Shown here: piece by piece, positions 44,470-53,604 of the stretch
Layout: each line of letters opens with the position of its first letter
Position numbering within the stretch: position 1 is the stretch's first letter
Origin: Vulcanococcus limneticus LL
GTDB lineage: Bacteria; Cyanobacteriota; Cyanobacteriia; PCC-6307; Cyanobiaceae
Length of the DNA stretch: 64,000 bases
Assembly (NCBI RefSeq): GCF_002252705.1
Contig: NZ_NQLA01000008.1
Span: forward strand, 21,432-85,431
Reading direction: 5' to 3'
Notes under the pieces: generated by a model
Seen by the model: only the letters and a program-made list of their open reading frames with translations
Databases searched by the model: none
Told to the model about the DNA's origin: nothing
Position numbers and translations under genes: made by a program

Positions 44470-45309
44470 ATGGCCCGTGAACGGCGCCGGCTGCTGATCG
44501 CGCCCGAACGGCTGGCCCGGCAGGCGCCGCGGCTGGAGCTGACGGCCGAGGAGAGCCGCTATCTCACCCGGGTGCTGCGTTACGGCGACGGCGACGGCTT
44601 CGCCGTGACCGATGGGGCGGGCGGCCTGTGGGAGGCGGTGCTGGAGGAGCGGGGCTGGGCGCGGCTGGAACAGCCCCTGGCGACGCCGCTGCTGCGGATG
44701 GCGGCACCCGCACCCCAGCTGGTGCTGGCGGCGGCGGTGGTCAAACGCGACTACGACCTGGTGGTGCGCATGGCCGTGGAGCTGGGGGTAGACCGCCTGG
44801 TGCCCTGGCTCTCGGACCACGGCGCGGTGCTGGGCGGACTCAGGCCCGAGCGCTGGCGGACGATCGCCCGGGAGGCGGCGGAACAGTGCGAGCGGCTCTG
44901 GCTGCCCGAGATCCTGGAGCCGCGGGCCGCCCGGGAGGATCTGGGCGCACCGGCGGCTGGGGGTGTGGCAGCGGGGTCGGCGACCGGCATGGTCGGCCCA
45001 CCGCTGCGGCTGTTTGCCACCACCCGCCGCGGGCAATTGCCTGCGATGGAGGCGGTGCTGGAGCGGGTGTTCCCCCCAGCGGCTCCAGCTGGGGAGACTC
45101 TCCATCCCGGCCGGGCCGAACAGGCCCCGGCTGCCCTCTGGCTGGCCTGCGGGCCGGAGGGGGGCTGGAGCAGCGAGGAGGAGCAAGGCGCTGAAGCTGC
45201 CGGCTGGCTGCCGGTGAGCCTGGGTCCCCAGATCCTGCGCAGCTCAACTGCCGCGGTGGCGGGACTCGCCCGCCTGGCCGCCTGGCGAACCGGGCGCTGG
45301 GGGGGCTGA
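44470..45309 (+). CDS. rsmE: 16S rRNA (uracil-1498 N3) methyltransferase
   Basis: 279 aa, SPOUT fold. An N-terminal PUA-like part with SRYLTRVLRYGDGD is followed by the knotted SAM-binding domain. It has the family motifs GPEGGWSSEEE (about 226-236) and LGPQILRSSTAAVAG (about 250-264). A low-complexity insertion (about 160-185) is longer than in most members. It methylates the ribosomal decoding region. Confidence 0.93.
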   Translation: MARERRRLLIAPERLARQAPRLELTAEESRYLTRVLRYGDGDGFAVTDGAGGLWEAVLEERGWARLEQPLATPLLRMAAPAPQLVLAAAVVKRDYDLVVRMAVELGVDRLVPWLSDHGAVLGGLRPERWRTIAREAAEQCERLWLPEILEPRAAREDLGAPAAGGVAAGSATGMVGPPLRLFATTRRGQLPAMEAVLERVFPPAAPAGETLHPGRAEQAPAALWLACGPEGGWSSEEEQGAEAAGWLPVSLGPQILRSSTAAVAGLARLAAWRTGRWGG

Positions 45310-45379
45310 GCACTGGTGCAGTCCATGGGCCGGGCCTGCGTTAGCTCAGCAAGAACTCAGGACCCGCCCGGCCCGAGTC

Positions 45380-45760
45380 TCACTTCTTGCCGAGCAGGCT
45401 GCCGGCCACGGCCTTGAACTCGGCCAGGTTGGCTCCGGCCCGGCGGCGGCGCACCGGCAGGGCTCCACCGGGAACGAGGTTATCGGGAGCGAAGGTGGCC
45501 TTGCTGGGGGCCGGGCGGTTGGCCTGGGCAGCGCGCAGCTCGGCGGCGATGGCCTCGGCGGTCGTGAGCACCGGGCCTGCCTGCTCGGCGCTGGCCGCCG
45601 CTGCGGGTTGGGGGGCAGCCTTGGACGGGGCAGCGGGCTGGGCACCCGTAGCCGGCTTCTCGGCAGCGGGGGCGGCCGCCACGGGGGCGACGGCAACCGG
45701 CTGCTCGGTGGCCTTGTCGTCGAGATTCAGAAAGAACGAGCCCTTTCGATTGAAGACCAT
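45380..45760 (-). CDS. Ala/Pro-rich cyanobacterial hypothetical protein
   Basis: 126 aa from the ATG at 45760. It starts MVFNRKGSFFLNLDD. A long Ala/Pro/Glu linker (about 20-85) and a short conserved-looking end follow (FAPDNLVPGGALPVRRRRAGANL, then EFKAVAGSLLGKK). Longer upstream frames are unlikely because the composition changes. It may be membrane- or complex-associated through its ends. Function is not recognised. Confidence 0.65.
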   Translation of the reverse strand: MVFNRKGSFFLNLDDKATEQPVAVAPVAAAPAAEKPATGAQPAAPSKAAPQPAAAASAEQAGPVLTTAEAIAAELRAAQANRPAPSKATFAPDNLVPGGALPVRRRRAGANLAEFKAVAGSLLGKK

Positions 45761-45938
45761 GGCGCCGGCAGTCGAGGCGGTGGCCCCGATTATCTGCCGC
45801 CGCAGCGCCCAAGGCGGGTTGGGCTTAGGGCAGTGCAACAGAGCTGGGGTCCAGGGTGCTGGCTCCGGCGCCAGGAGCGGTTGGCTCCCCAGCCGCCGCC
45901 GTGTTGAGCTGGGGGCCACCGCGATCGCCACGCCCCCG

Positions 45939-46703
45939 ATGCTGGAACTGATGGTGCTGGCCTCGCCGGAGCGCCTCCAGGGCTGGCTGGGGGCCCTGCT
46001 GCTCAATGCCGCCCTGATCGCCCTGGCCCAGCGGCTGCCCCTGCTCACCCGCTCCGGCTGGGTGCATGCCGGCATCCTCGGCACGCTGCTCTGGGGCAGC
46101 CTCGGCTGGCGGGGCTGGTTGGCGGTGGTGCTCTACCTGGCCCTCGGCTCCCTGGTGACCCGCCTCGGCTATCGGCGCAAGCAGGAGCTGGGCCTGGCGG
46201 AGGCCCGGGGTGGCAGGCGCGGCCCGGAGAACGTCTGGGGCTCAGCCGCCACCGGCGCCGCCCTGGCCCTGCTCACGGTGCTGCCCTCGGCTCCGGTGAC
46301 GCTGCTGCTGATCGGGTTCAGTGCCAGCTTCGCCGCCAAGCTGGCCGACACCTGCGGCAGCGAGATCGGCAAACGCTGGGGGCGGCACACGCTGCTGATC
46401 ACCAGCCTGCGCCCCGTGCCGCCCGGCACCGAGGGGGCCATCAGCCTGGAGGGCACCGCCGCCAGCGCGGCGGGCAGTGCCCTGATGGCCCTGGTGCTGC
46501 TGCAGCTAGGGCTGCTGCAGGGTTGGCAGCCCTGGCTGCTGGTGGCGGGAGTGGGGCTGGCGGCCACCCTGATCGAGAGCCTGATCGGCGCGGTGCTGCA
46601 GCCGCGGCTGGCCTGGCTCAGCAACGAGCTGGTCAACGCCCTGCAGACCCTGATCGCCGCCCTGCTGGCCATGGGTCTGGCCCAGGCCCTGTTGCTGGCC
46701 TAG
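45939..46703 (+). CDS. DUF92 membrane protein (VTE6-like phytyl-phosphate kinase family)
   Basis: 254 aa from the ATG at 45939. About six hydrophobic helices carry the DUF92 motifs HAGILGTLLWGSLGWRGW, FAAKLADTCGSEIGKRWG (about 145-162) and GTEGAISLEGTAAS. In plants VTE6 phosphorylates phytyl phosphate for tocopherol and phylloquinone synthesis; cyanobacterial members are assigned the same role by homology. The stop overlaps the end of the convergent sigma factor gene by 4 bp. Confidence 0.85.
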   Translation: MLELMVLASPERLQGWLGALLLNAALIALAQRLPLLTRSGWVHAGILGTLLWGSLGWRGWLAVVLYLALGSLVTRLGYRRKQELGLAEARGGRRGPENVWGSAATGAALALLTVLPSAPVTLLLIGFSASFAAKLADTCGSEIGKRWGRHTLLITSLRPVPPGTEGAISLEGTAASAAGSALMALVLLQLGLLQGWQPWLLVAGVGLAATLIESLIGAVLQPRLAWLSNELVNALQTLIAALLAMGLAQALLLA

Positions 46704-47626
46704 AGCGCGAGCCGCGGGGCCAGCTCGAGCCGGAGCTGCTCCATCAGGCCCTCGAAGCGGCGCTGCGCCACCCGGGCACTGGTGCCGAGCCAGCGCCCCA
46801 GCTCCCGCCAGGAGCGCTGTTCCAGCACCCGCCCCAGCACCAGCTCCCGCTGTTGGGGGTCGAGGGCGGCCAGCTGGCGCCGCAGCAGCTGACCCCGCTC
46901 CTCGGCCTGCAGCCGCGCGTAGGGATCGCCGCCCGTGCCGGGATCCACCAGGCGCTCGAGCGGGCCGCAGCCACCGGCCTCGGCGGGTTCCAGGCCGCCG
47001 GGGCCGCCCGCCTGATCAAGGCTGCTGAGTTGCTGGGCCCGGGCTTGCCCCAGGGCCTCACGCCAGCGCTGGGCAGTGCAGCCCAGGGCCTCGGCCATGG
47101 CGGAGTCAGAGAGGGGCGGGGCTCCGCGATGCAGGCGCTCCTGCTGCAGCCGCAGGCCGCGGTAATGCAGTTCCTTGAGGCCACGGCAGCCGCGCAGCAG
47201 ACAGCCGCGGTCACGCACGTGCTGGCGAATCCTGCCGCGCACGTAGGGCACGGCGACGCTGCTCAGCGCCGCACCCCGGCTGCCATCGAAGGCCTCCACG
47301 GCGCGGATCAGGCCGATGCTGCCCTCCTGGAGCAGATCCTCGAAGGGGATGGCACAGCGGGCGGCCTCCCGCCGGGCGATCTGGCGCACCAGGCCCAGGT
47401 TGGCGCTCACCACCCTGTTGCGCAGGCCCAGGCAACGGCTGCCCCCATAGGCCGCCAGCTGCTGGGCGTTGTGGCGGTGGGCCGGGGTGCCGCCACCGCC
47501 CACCCGTGGACCTCGCAGCGAGGCCGGCCGCTGCTGGCCGCTGGGGCGCTGCTGGCTGGGCCAGGGACGCCCTGGACCCCTCTGCGGTTCGGGGCTGGCG
47601 GCGGTGGCGGTGCGGGGGGACGGCAT
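46700..47626 (-). CDS. RNA polymerase sigma-70 family factor (type III-like)
   Basis: 308 aa. A Gly/Pro/Arg-rich N-terminus (about 1-50) has no region 1.1. Region 2 is clear: NLGLVRQIARR, FEDLLQEGSIGLIRAVEAFD (core binding), and SVAVPYVRGRIRQHVRDRG (-10 recognition). Region 3 is short. Region 4 is a divergent helix-turn-helix (LDPQQRELVLGRVLEQRSWRELGRWLG). This fits the small alternative sigma factors of Synechococcus. Targets are unknown. Confidence 0.88.
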   Translation of the reverse strand: MPSPRTATAASPEPQRGPGRPWPSQQRPSGQQRPASLRGPRVGGGGTPAHRHNAQQLAAYGGSRCLGLRNRVVSANLGLVRQIARREAARCAIPFEDLLQEGSIGLIRAVEAFDGSRGAALSSVAVPYVRGRIRQHVRDRGCLLRGCRGLKELHYRGLRLQQERLHRGAPPLSDSAMAEALGCTAQRWREALGQARAQQLSSLDQAGGPGGLEPAEAGGCGPLERLVDPGTGGDPYARLQAEERGQLLRRQLAALDPQQRELVLGRVLEQRSWRELGRWLGTSARVAQRRFEGLMEQLRLELAPRLAL

Positions 47627-47767
47627 GGCCGGACCTGGGAAACTTCAGATTCAGCGTCAGCGCGGTGGCCCCTGCGGCCCCTCCCGCCGCCAGGGGAATT
47701 CCCATCCCCCGTTCAGGGGAGTTGCCCGCAGCCGCTTGGCAGGCCCGCGCCGGGCGCCAGCCCCCTG

Positions 47768-48445
47768 TCAGACCAGTGGGGTGGCGGCCAGCAGCGGCTG
47801 CAGCCCGGCCCACTCCAGCAGGGCCGGCCAACGCCGCACCCGCTCGTACACGGCCCGGTGGCCCTCGCCGTTGAGGTGCACCCCGTCGCCGTCCAGCCAC
47901 TGGGGCCAGGCGGGATCGGCCAGCAGCTGGTCCACCAGTGGCAGGAACGGCACATCGGCGTCCAGGCAGGCCTCTTCGAGCAGGCCCTCGTAGCGACGCA
48001 CGGCCTGCAGGTCGTACCAGAGCACCTCGGCATAGGGCATCACCTCCTCCACCACCGGCGTCAGCCCCAGCACCAGGACCGGCGCGATCGTGCGGACCTC
48101 GCGCAACAGCTGCTGCAGGCCGAACAGGAAGGCGTCCTCAGCCAGCTGGGGGCGGCCATCGGGGCGGCCCACCCGCGCCGTGTCGTTCAGCCCCACCGCC
48201 AGCAGGATGCCTTGCGGCCGCTGGCGCCTCAGCTCGCCGCGGCAGCTCACTTCCGCCATCAGTCGGGCCGCCACCCGCTCCAGACCGTCGCCCCGCACCC
48301 CGAGTGGATAGAGCACCGGACCCTCAGGCAGGCCCATCCAGTGGCGCCGCAGGCGCTCACACCAGCCGCCCTCCTCGGGATCGCCCCAGCCGTAGACACC
48401 GCTGTCCCCCAGCACGATCAGCTTGCGGGGAATGGCCAGGGGCAT
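47768..48445 (-). CDS. SGNH/GDSL-family hydrolase
   Basis: 225 aa with all SGNH blocks: VLGDSGVYGWG (Ser, about 14), RGDG (Gly, about 52), AVGLNDTA (Asn, about 88) and DGDGVHLN (Asp/His, about 186-191). It is an esterase or lipase of unknown substrate with no signal peptide, so cytosolic. It lies 28 bp downstream of phnE on the same strand and may be cotranscribed with the transporter operon. Confidence 0.88.
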   Translation of the reverse strand: MPLAIPRKLIVLGDSGVYGWGDPEEGGWCERLRRHWMGLPEGPVLYPLGVRGDGLERVAARLMAEVSCRGELRRQRPQGILLAVGLNDTARVGRPDGRPQLAEDAFLFGLQQLLREVRTIAPVLVLGLTPVVEEVMPYAEVLWYDLQAVRRYEGLLEEACLDADVPFLPLVDQLLADPAWPQWLDGDGVHLNGEGHRAVYERVRRWPALLEWAGLQPLLAATPLV

Positions 48446-48473
48446 GGGCGGGAGGGCGGGGTCGGGGCGGGCC

Positions 48474-50024
48474 TCAGCCAGCCGCCAGCAGGCGGCGGCG
48501 GAGCCGGTCGCTGAGATCTTCCCCCAGCAGCGTCAGCAGGGCGTAGACCGCCAGCAGGGCCAGCAACTGGTCCCAGGCGAAGGCACTGAGGGTTTCCAGC
48601 AGCTGGCTGCCGAGGCCCGCGGCCCCCACCAGACCCACCACCACCGTTTCCCGCAGGATCACATCGGCCCGGTAGGCGCCGTAGGCCAGGTAGGAGCGGG
48701 CCAGGCCACTGAAGCGCCCGTAGAGCAGCGCCAGCCGCGGACCCGCCCCCGCCGACGCCAGGGCCTCCTGGCGCTCGGGGCCCGCTGCCTGGGCTGCCTC
48801 CAGCAGCAGCCGGCCCAGGATGCCCAGGTTGTGGAAGCCCAGGGCCAGGGCCGCCGTCACCACGCCGGGCTGGAGCACGAGCAGCAGCAGCAGGGCCGTC
48901 AGCGGCGGCGGCCAGAGGCGCCCCAGGGCCCATCCCAGCCGCAGGAGCAGCTGCCCCCAGGGCCAGGGCGCCACCAGCAGCAACAGCAGGGGGGCAACCC
49001 CCACCGCCAGGCCAGCCGCCAGCAGGGTGAGCAGCAGGGTGTTCCCCACCAGGCTTGGCCAGGGCAGGGCCAGGGCCACCCCCCAGCCGCCGGCGGGTAG
49101 GGGCGGCAGCGGCTGCCAGTGCAGCAGGGCCAGGGGGTTCACCTCCAGACCCCAGGCCACCGCCAGCAGCAGCGGGATCAGCGCCAGCAGACCCAGCAAC
49201 AGCTCCCGGCCACTGCGGCCCACGCCACCAGCCGCCAGCCCCAGGCGCTGGGGCATGCCCCAGCGACGCCGCAGCAGGCCGATGCCGGCCTCCAGCAGCA
49301 GCATCAGCGCCAGCAGCAGCCACAGCCCCGTCCAGAGCTCATCGAACTGCAGCGACTGCAGGGTGAGTTTCAGGTCTGTGCCCAGTCCCCCGAGCCCGAA
49401 GACGCCCAGCAGGGTGGCGCTGCGCAGGGCGCACTCCAGCCGGTAGCCGCCGTAGCTGATCACCCCGGGGAGCAGCGGGGGGCCGAGGGCCGTGAGCAGG
49501 GCCGCAGGCCCCGGGGCGCCGCCGACCCGCAGGGCCTCCAGGCCCGCGGTGGGCAGGGCATCGAGCAGGTCGCTCACCACCCGGGCCACCAGGGCACCGA
49601 AGGGAATCGCGATCGCCAGCACGGCCACGGCGGGCTGCAGGCCCAGCAGCTGCAGCAGCAACAACCCCCAGATCAACTCGTGGATCGAGCGGGGAAGCGC
49701 CAGCAGGCGCCGCAGCAGCTGGGCGGGCCAGGGGGTACCCGCGAGGGTGCGCCAGAGGATGCGGGAGCTGGCCAGGCCCAGCAACAGCCCCAGCACCAGG
49801 CTGGCGGCCCAGCCCAGCAGGGCCATGCCGGCGGTCACCGCCAGGCCCCGCAGTGCCGAGGACAGCACCAGTGGATCGAGGGAGGGCCGCAGGGCCGCCA
49901 GCAGGAACTGGCCCACCAGGTCCCAGCCGCCGCCATGCAGCAGACCCGGAAGGGCCAGACCGATCGGCAGCAGCACCAGGGCCGGAACCAGCAGCAGCAG
50001 CGGCGCCGCGAGCCGCACCCTCAC
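48474..50024 (-). CDS. phnE: Phosphonate-type ABC transporter permease, two domains fused
   Basis: 516 aa from a GTG at 50024 overlapping the phnC stop (GTGA). Two permease domains lie in tandem, each with an EAA-type loop: GLEALRVGGAPGPAALLTALGPP (about 168-190) and RQEALASAGAGPRLALLYGRF (about 420-440). PhnE is more often a single-domain protein working as a dimer; here the dimer is in one chain. Specificity (phosphonate, phosphite or phosphate ester) cannot be read from it. Confidence 0.87.
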   Translation of the reverse strand: MRVRLAAPLLLLVPALVLLPIGLALPGLLHGGGWDLVGQFLLAALRPSLDPLVLSSALRGLAVTAGMALLGWAASLVLGLLLGLASSRILWRTLAGTPWPAQLLRRLLALPRSIHELIWGLLLLQLLGLQPAVAVLAIAIPFGALVARVVSDLLDALPTAGLEALRVGGAPGPAALLTALGPPLLPGVISYGGYRLECALRSATLLGVFGLGGLGTDLKLTLQSLQFDELWTGLWLLLALMLLLEAGIGLLRRRWGMPQRLGLAAGGVGRSGRELLLGLLALIPLLLAVAWGLEVNPLALLHWQPLPPLPAGGWGVALALPWPSLVGNTLLLTLLAAGLAVGVAPLLLLLVAPWPWGQLLLRLGWALGRLWPPPLTALLLLLVLQPGVVTAALALGFHNLGILGRLLLEAAQAAGPERQEALASAGAGPRLALLYGRFSGLARSYLAYGAYRADVILRETVVVGLVGAAGLGSQLLETLSAFAWDQLLALLAVYALLTLLGEDLSDRLRRRLLAAG

Positions 50025-50809
50025 GGCGCCTCGCTGCCGTAGAGCTCCGCCAGGGCCGCATCCCCTACGGCCGCCATCGGCCCATCGAACAGGATCCGAC
50101 CAGCCCGCAGCCCGATCACCCGATCGAAGCCGGCCAGCAGGTCGGGGCGGTGCAGGCTCAGCAGTAGGGCTCGCGGCGCCTCGGCCTGGCGCAGCAGCAG
50201 GGCCAGCAGATCCGTCGCCAGCCGGGGATCGAGGCTGGCCAGGGGCTCATCGGCCAGCAGCAGCTGGGGTTCCTGGCGCAGCACGCGGGCGATCGCCACC
50301 CGCTGGCGCTGCCCCCCCGAGAGGGCGGACACCGGCTGGGCGAGCAGGGCCGGATCCAGATCCATCCGCACCAGCGCCTCGCGGCAGGCGGCGGTCTCCA
50401 GGGGCAGCAGCAGGTTGAGCAGGGCCTGCGGCCAGCCCCACACCGCCAGTCGGGCGGCATTGAGGTTCTGCTGCACCGTGAGCTCCTCGATCAGGCGCAG
50501 GTCCTGCCAGAGGGTGCCGATGCGGGCCTGCTGCAGGCGCTGGGCCCGGGGTGAGCGGGCCGGCGCTGCCCCCTGCCAGCGCACGGCGCCGACGCTGGGT
50601 CGCAGCAGGCCGTTGGCCACCGCCAGCAGCGTGCTCTTGCCGGCGCCGCTGGGGCCGAGCAGCGCCACCCGCTCGCCTGGCCCCATCCGGAGCGACACGC
50701 CATCGAGCCGGGGCCGGCCCCGGCCCGCCACCGTGACGGCCTGCAGTTCCAGCAGGGGAACGGAGGGCAATCCCGGGCCCAGGGGGCCGGGCTCGGGCGG
50801 GACGGCCAT
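50021..50809 (-). CDS. phnC: Phosphonate-type ABC transporter ATP-binding protein
   Basis: 262 aa. Walker A is GPSGAGKSTLLAV (about 53), the signature is LSGGQRQRVAIARVL (about 165), Walker B is LLLADEPLASLD, and the H-loop is LSLHRPDL. The PhnC-type residues around IGTLWQDLRLIEELTVQQN support assignment. The first ~20 residues are extra, so an internal start is possible. It is coupled to phnE. Confidence 0.9.
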   Translation of the reverse strand: MAVPPEPGPLGPGLPSVPLLELQAVTVAGRGRPRLDGVSLRMGPGERVALLGPSGAGKSTLLAVANGLLRPSVGAVRWQGAAPARSPRAQRLQQARIGTLWQDLRLIEELTVQQNLNAARLAVWGWPQALLNLLLPLETAACREALVRMDLDPALLAQPVSALSGGQRQRVAIARVLRQEPQLLLADEPLASLDPRLATDLLALLLRQAEAPRALLLSLHRPDLLAGFDRVIGLRAGRILFDGPMAAVGDAALAELYGSEAP

Positions 50810-50863
50810 GGCTCGGGCGGGAGGCAGGGGGGGAACCGGAGTGGAGCCATCCTGCCCCTCGGG

Positions 50864-50950
50864 CTACACGTGCGTGAGCCGGAACACCACCAGCACCAGG
50901 ATCAGCGCCACCAGCACCACCTCCAGCAGATCGGGGCCGCGGGGGTTCAT
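50864..50950 (-). CDS. 28-aa single-helix membrane peptide in the phn operon
   Basis: The ATG at 50950 overlaps the stop of the 77-aa gene (ATGA), and the frame ends at TAG 50864-50866. The peptide is a short polar start (MNPRGPD) and one strongly hydrophobic helix (LLEVVLVALILVLVVF) ending RLTHV. The coupling and the clean transmembrane helix argue that it is real. Function is unknown; a transporter-associated micropeptide is possible. Confidence 0.5.
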   Translation of the reverse strand: MNPRGPDLLEVVLVALILVLVVFRLTHV

Positions 50951-51180
50951 CGTGCCTCCCGCTCGCGCTGCTCCAGCCGCTGCACCGAGGGCAGGGCCAA
51001 CGCCAGGCCCAGCAGCGGCAGCTCAAGCAGCAACTGGCCGTTGCCAATGGTCAGAAACACCAGATCGAGACAGACCAGCACCCGCAGGAACAGCGACCAG
51101 ACGTCATCGCCCTCGCTGCTGCTGCGCATCCACAGCACCAAGCCGGCCAGCAACAGCACCAGATCGATCAGCAGACCCAT
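50947..51180 (-). CDS. Small two-helix membrane protein in the phn operon
   Basis: 77 aa. Two hydrophobic helices (about 3-18 and 31-62) flank a short acidic loop (RSSSEGDDVW); the C-terminus is charged (QRLEQREREAR). It lies between phnD and phnC on the same strand and overlaps a 28-aa membrane peptide. No family is recognised. Confidence 0.55.
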   Translation of the reverse strand: MGLLIDLVLLLAGLVLWMRSSSEGDDVWSLFLRVLVCLDLVFLTIGNGQLLLELPLLGLALALPSVQRLEQREREAR

Positions 51181-51222
51181 CGGCTCAGGCGGCGCCCATT
51201 GCTGTTGATTGTGCAGGAGATC

Positions 51223-51247
51223 GCGGGCCCCGTGTGATGGGGCCCGC
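51223..51247 (-). terminator. Strong intercistronic hairpin downstream of phnD
   Basis: A perfect 9-bp GC stem (GCGGGCCCC with GGGGCCCGC) and a 7-nt loop lie 39 bp after the phnD stop. No U-run follows. It is therefore more likely a partial terminator or an mRNA 3'-end stabiliser that lets phnD be more abundant than the downstream genes. Confidence 0.5.
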
Positions 51248-51285
51248 AGCGGCTGTCAGCTGGTGCCGACCGCAGCAGGGTGGGA

Positions 51286-52251
51286 TCAGCGGATCTTGCC
51301 GATCTGGCGGCCCACCTGCTCGATCTGGCCGTAGGCCTTGGCATCGGCGCCGGTGAACTGCTGGGCGCCGAACAGCCCCAGGATCACCTTCTGCTCCGGG
51401 TTGCTGGGGCGCCAGCTGAGGATCGCGCCCTTCAGCTTGGCGGTGAAGCCCTTGCCGAAGCGCCGATCCAGATCGGGCTGGGCGATCCAGTGGTAGTCCT
51501 GATAGCCGGGGGTCTTCCAGATGGCGATCACCTTGTCGCGTTTGGCCTTGCCGTCGTGCAGGCTGGCGCGCCACACCTGCTCGTTCACGGCACCGGCGTC
51601 GTAGGCGCCGCTGGCCACCAGGGCGATGGTGGCGTCGTGGCTGCCGCTGAATCCGGCCGTGCCGCCGCTGAAGTCCGTGGTCTTCACGCCTGCTTTGCCG
51701 AGGAAGTATTCGGGCATCAGGCGGCCAGAGGTGGAGCTCTCCGATCCGAAGGTGAAACGCTTGCCCTTGAGCTGGGCCAGGCCCTTCACGCCGGTGATCG
51801 GCTTGAGGCCGCTCCTGGTGCTGGCGATGAAGATGCTGTGGAAACTGGCGTCGATGTCGCGCTGGGCCAGCACCTGGGCGCCGGGCTTCTGCAGCCGTGC
51901 CTGGACGCCGGTCAGGCCGCCGAACCACACGAGGTCCAGATCGCCGGTGCGGAAGGCCGTCACGGCGGCGGTGTAGTCAGTCACCGGCACGTACTTCACC
52001 GGCACGCCCAGCTGCCTGCTGAGCTCATTGGCCACCAGCGGATAGAGCCGATTGAGCTTCTCGGGCTTCTGGTCCGGGATGGCGCTGATGCGAAGCACCG
52101 TCTGGGGGGCCTTCTGCTGGGCCTGGGCGGCCGGCAGCAGGCCTGGAGCGCCGCTGGGCAGGGGGGGCATGGCCACCGGCAGCAGGGCCAGGCCAAGGCC
52201 AGCCAGCACGGCGGCCGAGCGTTCTCGGCGGAGGGGGAAGGAACGGAACAT
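51286..52251 (-). CDS. phnD: Phosphonate-type ABC transporter substrate-binding protein
   Basis: 321 aa from the ATG at 52251 (MFRSFPLRRER). A signal peptide with basic start and hydrophobic core ends near AQAQQK (about 45). The mature part has the PhnD pattern LRISAIPDQKPEKLNRLYPLV, DLDLVWFGGLTG, FTFGSESSTSGRLMPEYFL and GAYDAGAVNEQVW. It acts in the periplasm. The open frame extends upstream but that part overlaps the next gene and is not coding. Ligand is unclear. Confidence 0.92.
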   Translation of the reverse strand: MFRSFPLRRERSAAVLAGLGLALLPVAMPPLPSGAPGLLPAAQAQQKAPQTVLRISAIPDQKPEKLNRLYPLVANELSRQLGVPVKYVPVTDYTAAVTAFRTGDLDLVWFGGLTGVQARLQKPGAQVLAQRDIDASFHSIFIASTRSGLKPITGVKGLAQLKGKRFTFGSESSTSGRLMPEYFLGKAGVKTTDFSGGTAGFSGSHDATIALVASGAYDAGAVNEQVWRASLHDGKAKRDKVIAIWKTPGYQDYHWIAQPDLDRRFGKGFTAKLKGAILSWRPSNPEQKVILGLFGAQQFTGADAKAYGQIEQVGRQIGKIR

Positions 52252-52307
52252 CGCCGCAAGCGAGGGGGAGACCCCCGGATTGTGGCGGCCCGGAGGGGGC
52301 CCCTCGC

Positions 52308-53486
52308 TCAGAGGCTCTCCAGAAAGCGCCGCAACCGGCCCAGGCCGTCCCGGATCGTGTCCGGGGCCGCAGCACAGGAGAGGCGGATGCAGTGGTCGTC
52401 GCCGAAGGCACCACCGGGCACGGTCGCCAGGCCCTGCTCCTCCAGCAGCCGGTTGCAGAAGGTCATCGAGTCCAGGCCGCTGGCGCTCACATCCGGGAAG
52501 GCATAGAAGGCCCCCTCCGGCGGCAGCAGCTGCAGGCCCGGCAGGGCCCTGATGCCATCGGAGAGCAGGGCGCGGCGCTCGTTGAACTGGGCGGCCATGG
52601 CCCGCACGCAGTCGCGCGGGCCGCTCACCGCCGCCAGGGCGCCGTACTGGGCAAAGCTGCACACATTGCTGGTGCTCTGGCTCTGCAGGGCGCTGGCGGC
52701 GGCCACCACGTGCTTCGGTCCCGCCAGCCAGCCGATGCGCCAGCCGGTCATCGCCCAGCCCTTGGCAAAGCCGTTGACGATGAACACCCGATCGGCCAGA
52801 TCGGGCGCCACCGCGGCAAAGCTGTGGTGGGTGTGGCCCGGGGCCAGCAGGAATTCGTAGATCTCGTCGCACACCACGGCCACCTGGGGATGGCGGCGCA
52901 GCACCTCCGCGATCGCCTCCAGCTCGGGCCGGCTCAACACCATGCCGGTGGGGTTCGAAGGGCTGTTGAGCACCAACAGCTTGCTGGCGGGGCTGATCGC
53001 CGCCTCCAGCCGCTCGGGATCCAGGCGGAAGCCCTCAGCGGCCGAACTGGGAATCAGCTGCACCGAGGCACCGGCCAGCCGGGCCATCTCCGGGTAGCTG
53101 AGCCAGAAGGGGGACGGCAGCAGCAGTTCGTCGCCGGGGCCGAGCAACACCTGGAACAGGTTGTACAGCGCCTGCTTGCCGCCGTTGGTCACCAGCACCT
53201 GCTCGGCGGCGGTGAGGGCGCCGTTCTCGTGGGTGAGCTTGTCGGCGATGGCGGCGCGCAGCGCCGGTTCGCCGGCGGCAGGCCCGTAGCGGGTGTGGCC
53301 AGACTCCAGGGCCTCGGCGGCGGCCCTGCGGATGAAGGCCGGAGTATCGAAGTCCGGCTCTCCAGCACTGAGGCTGCAGATGTCATGCCCCTCGGCTTTA
53401 AGGGCCTTGGCGCGGGCGGCGATGGCCAGGGTCAGGGAGGGCTGCAGAGCTTCTGCCCGGGCAGAGAGCGGCAACGGGCGCGGCAT
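52308..53486 (-). CDS. aspC: Class I aminotransferase (aspartate aminotransferase type)
   Basis: 392 aa from the ATG at 53486 (a GTG at 53510 adds eight residues). PLP fold type I: SAGEPDFDTPAFI (about 40), ALRAAIADKL, NSPSNPTG (about 175), and the PLP Lys in NGFAKGWAMTGWRIGW (about 240). Arg in CIRLSCAA near the end binds the carboxylate. Substrate is probably aspartate/2-oxoglutarate, but prephenate or others are possible in this subfamily. It lies 56 bp upstream of phnD on the same strand. Confidence 0.88.
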   Translation of the reverse strand: MPRPLPLSARAEALQPSLTLAIAARAKALKAEGHDICSLSAGEPDFDTPAFIRRAAAEALESGHTRYGPAAGEPALRAAIADKLTHENGALTAAEQVLVTNGGKQALYNLFQVLLGPGDELLLPSPFWLSYPEMARLAGASVQLIPSSAAEGFRLDPERLEAAISPASKLLVLNSPSNPTGMVLSRPELEAIAEVLRRHPQVAVVCDEIYEFLLAPGHTHHSFAAVAPDLADRVFIVNGFAKGWAMTGWRIGWLAGPKHVVAAASALQSQSTSNVCSFAQYGALAAVSGPRDCVRAMAAQFNERRALLSDGIRALPGLQLLPPEGAFYAFPDVSASGLDSMTFCNRLLEEQGLATVPGGAFGDDHCIRLSCAAAPDTIRDGLGRLRRFLESL

Positions 53487-53604
53487 CGGTGCAGCGATGG
53501 GCGGCGGCACCCCAAGGGGAACCAGGACTAGCCCACATCCTGCCTTACCCTCCGGCCAGCCCCCGTCGCAGGGCGGACCGTTCGGCGGATCTGTCCGGGC
53601 CTTG

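Noticed and set aside
52252..52872. N-terminal extension of the phnD frame
   Set aside because: It lies within the aminotransferase gene on the same strand in another frame and lacks sense; the ATG at 52251 followed by a signal peptide is the natural start.
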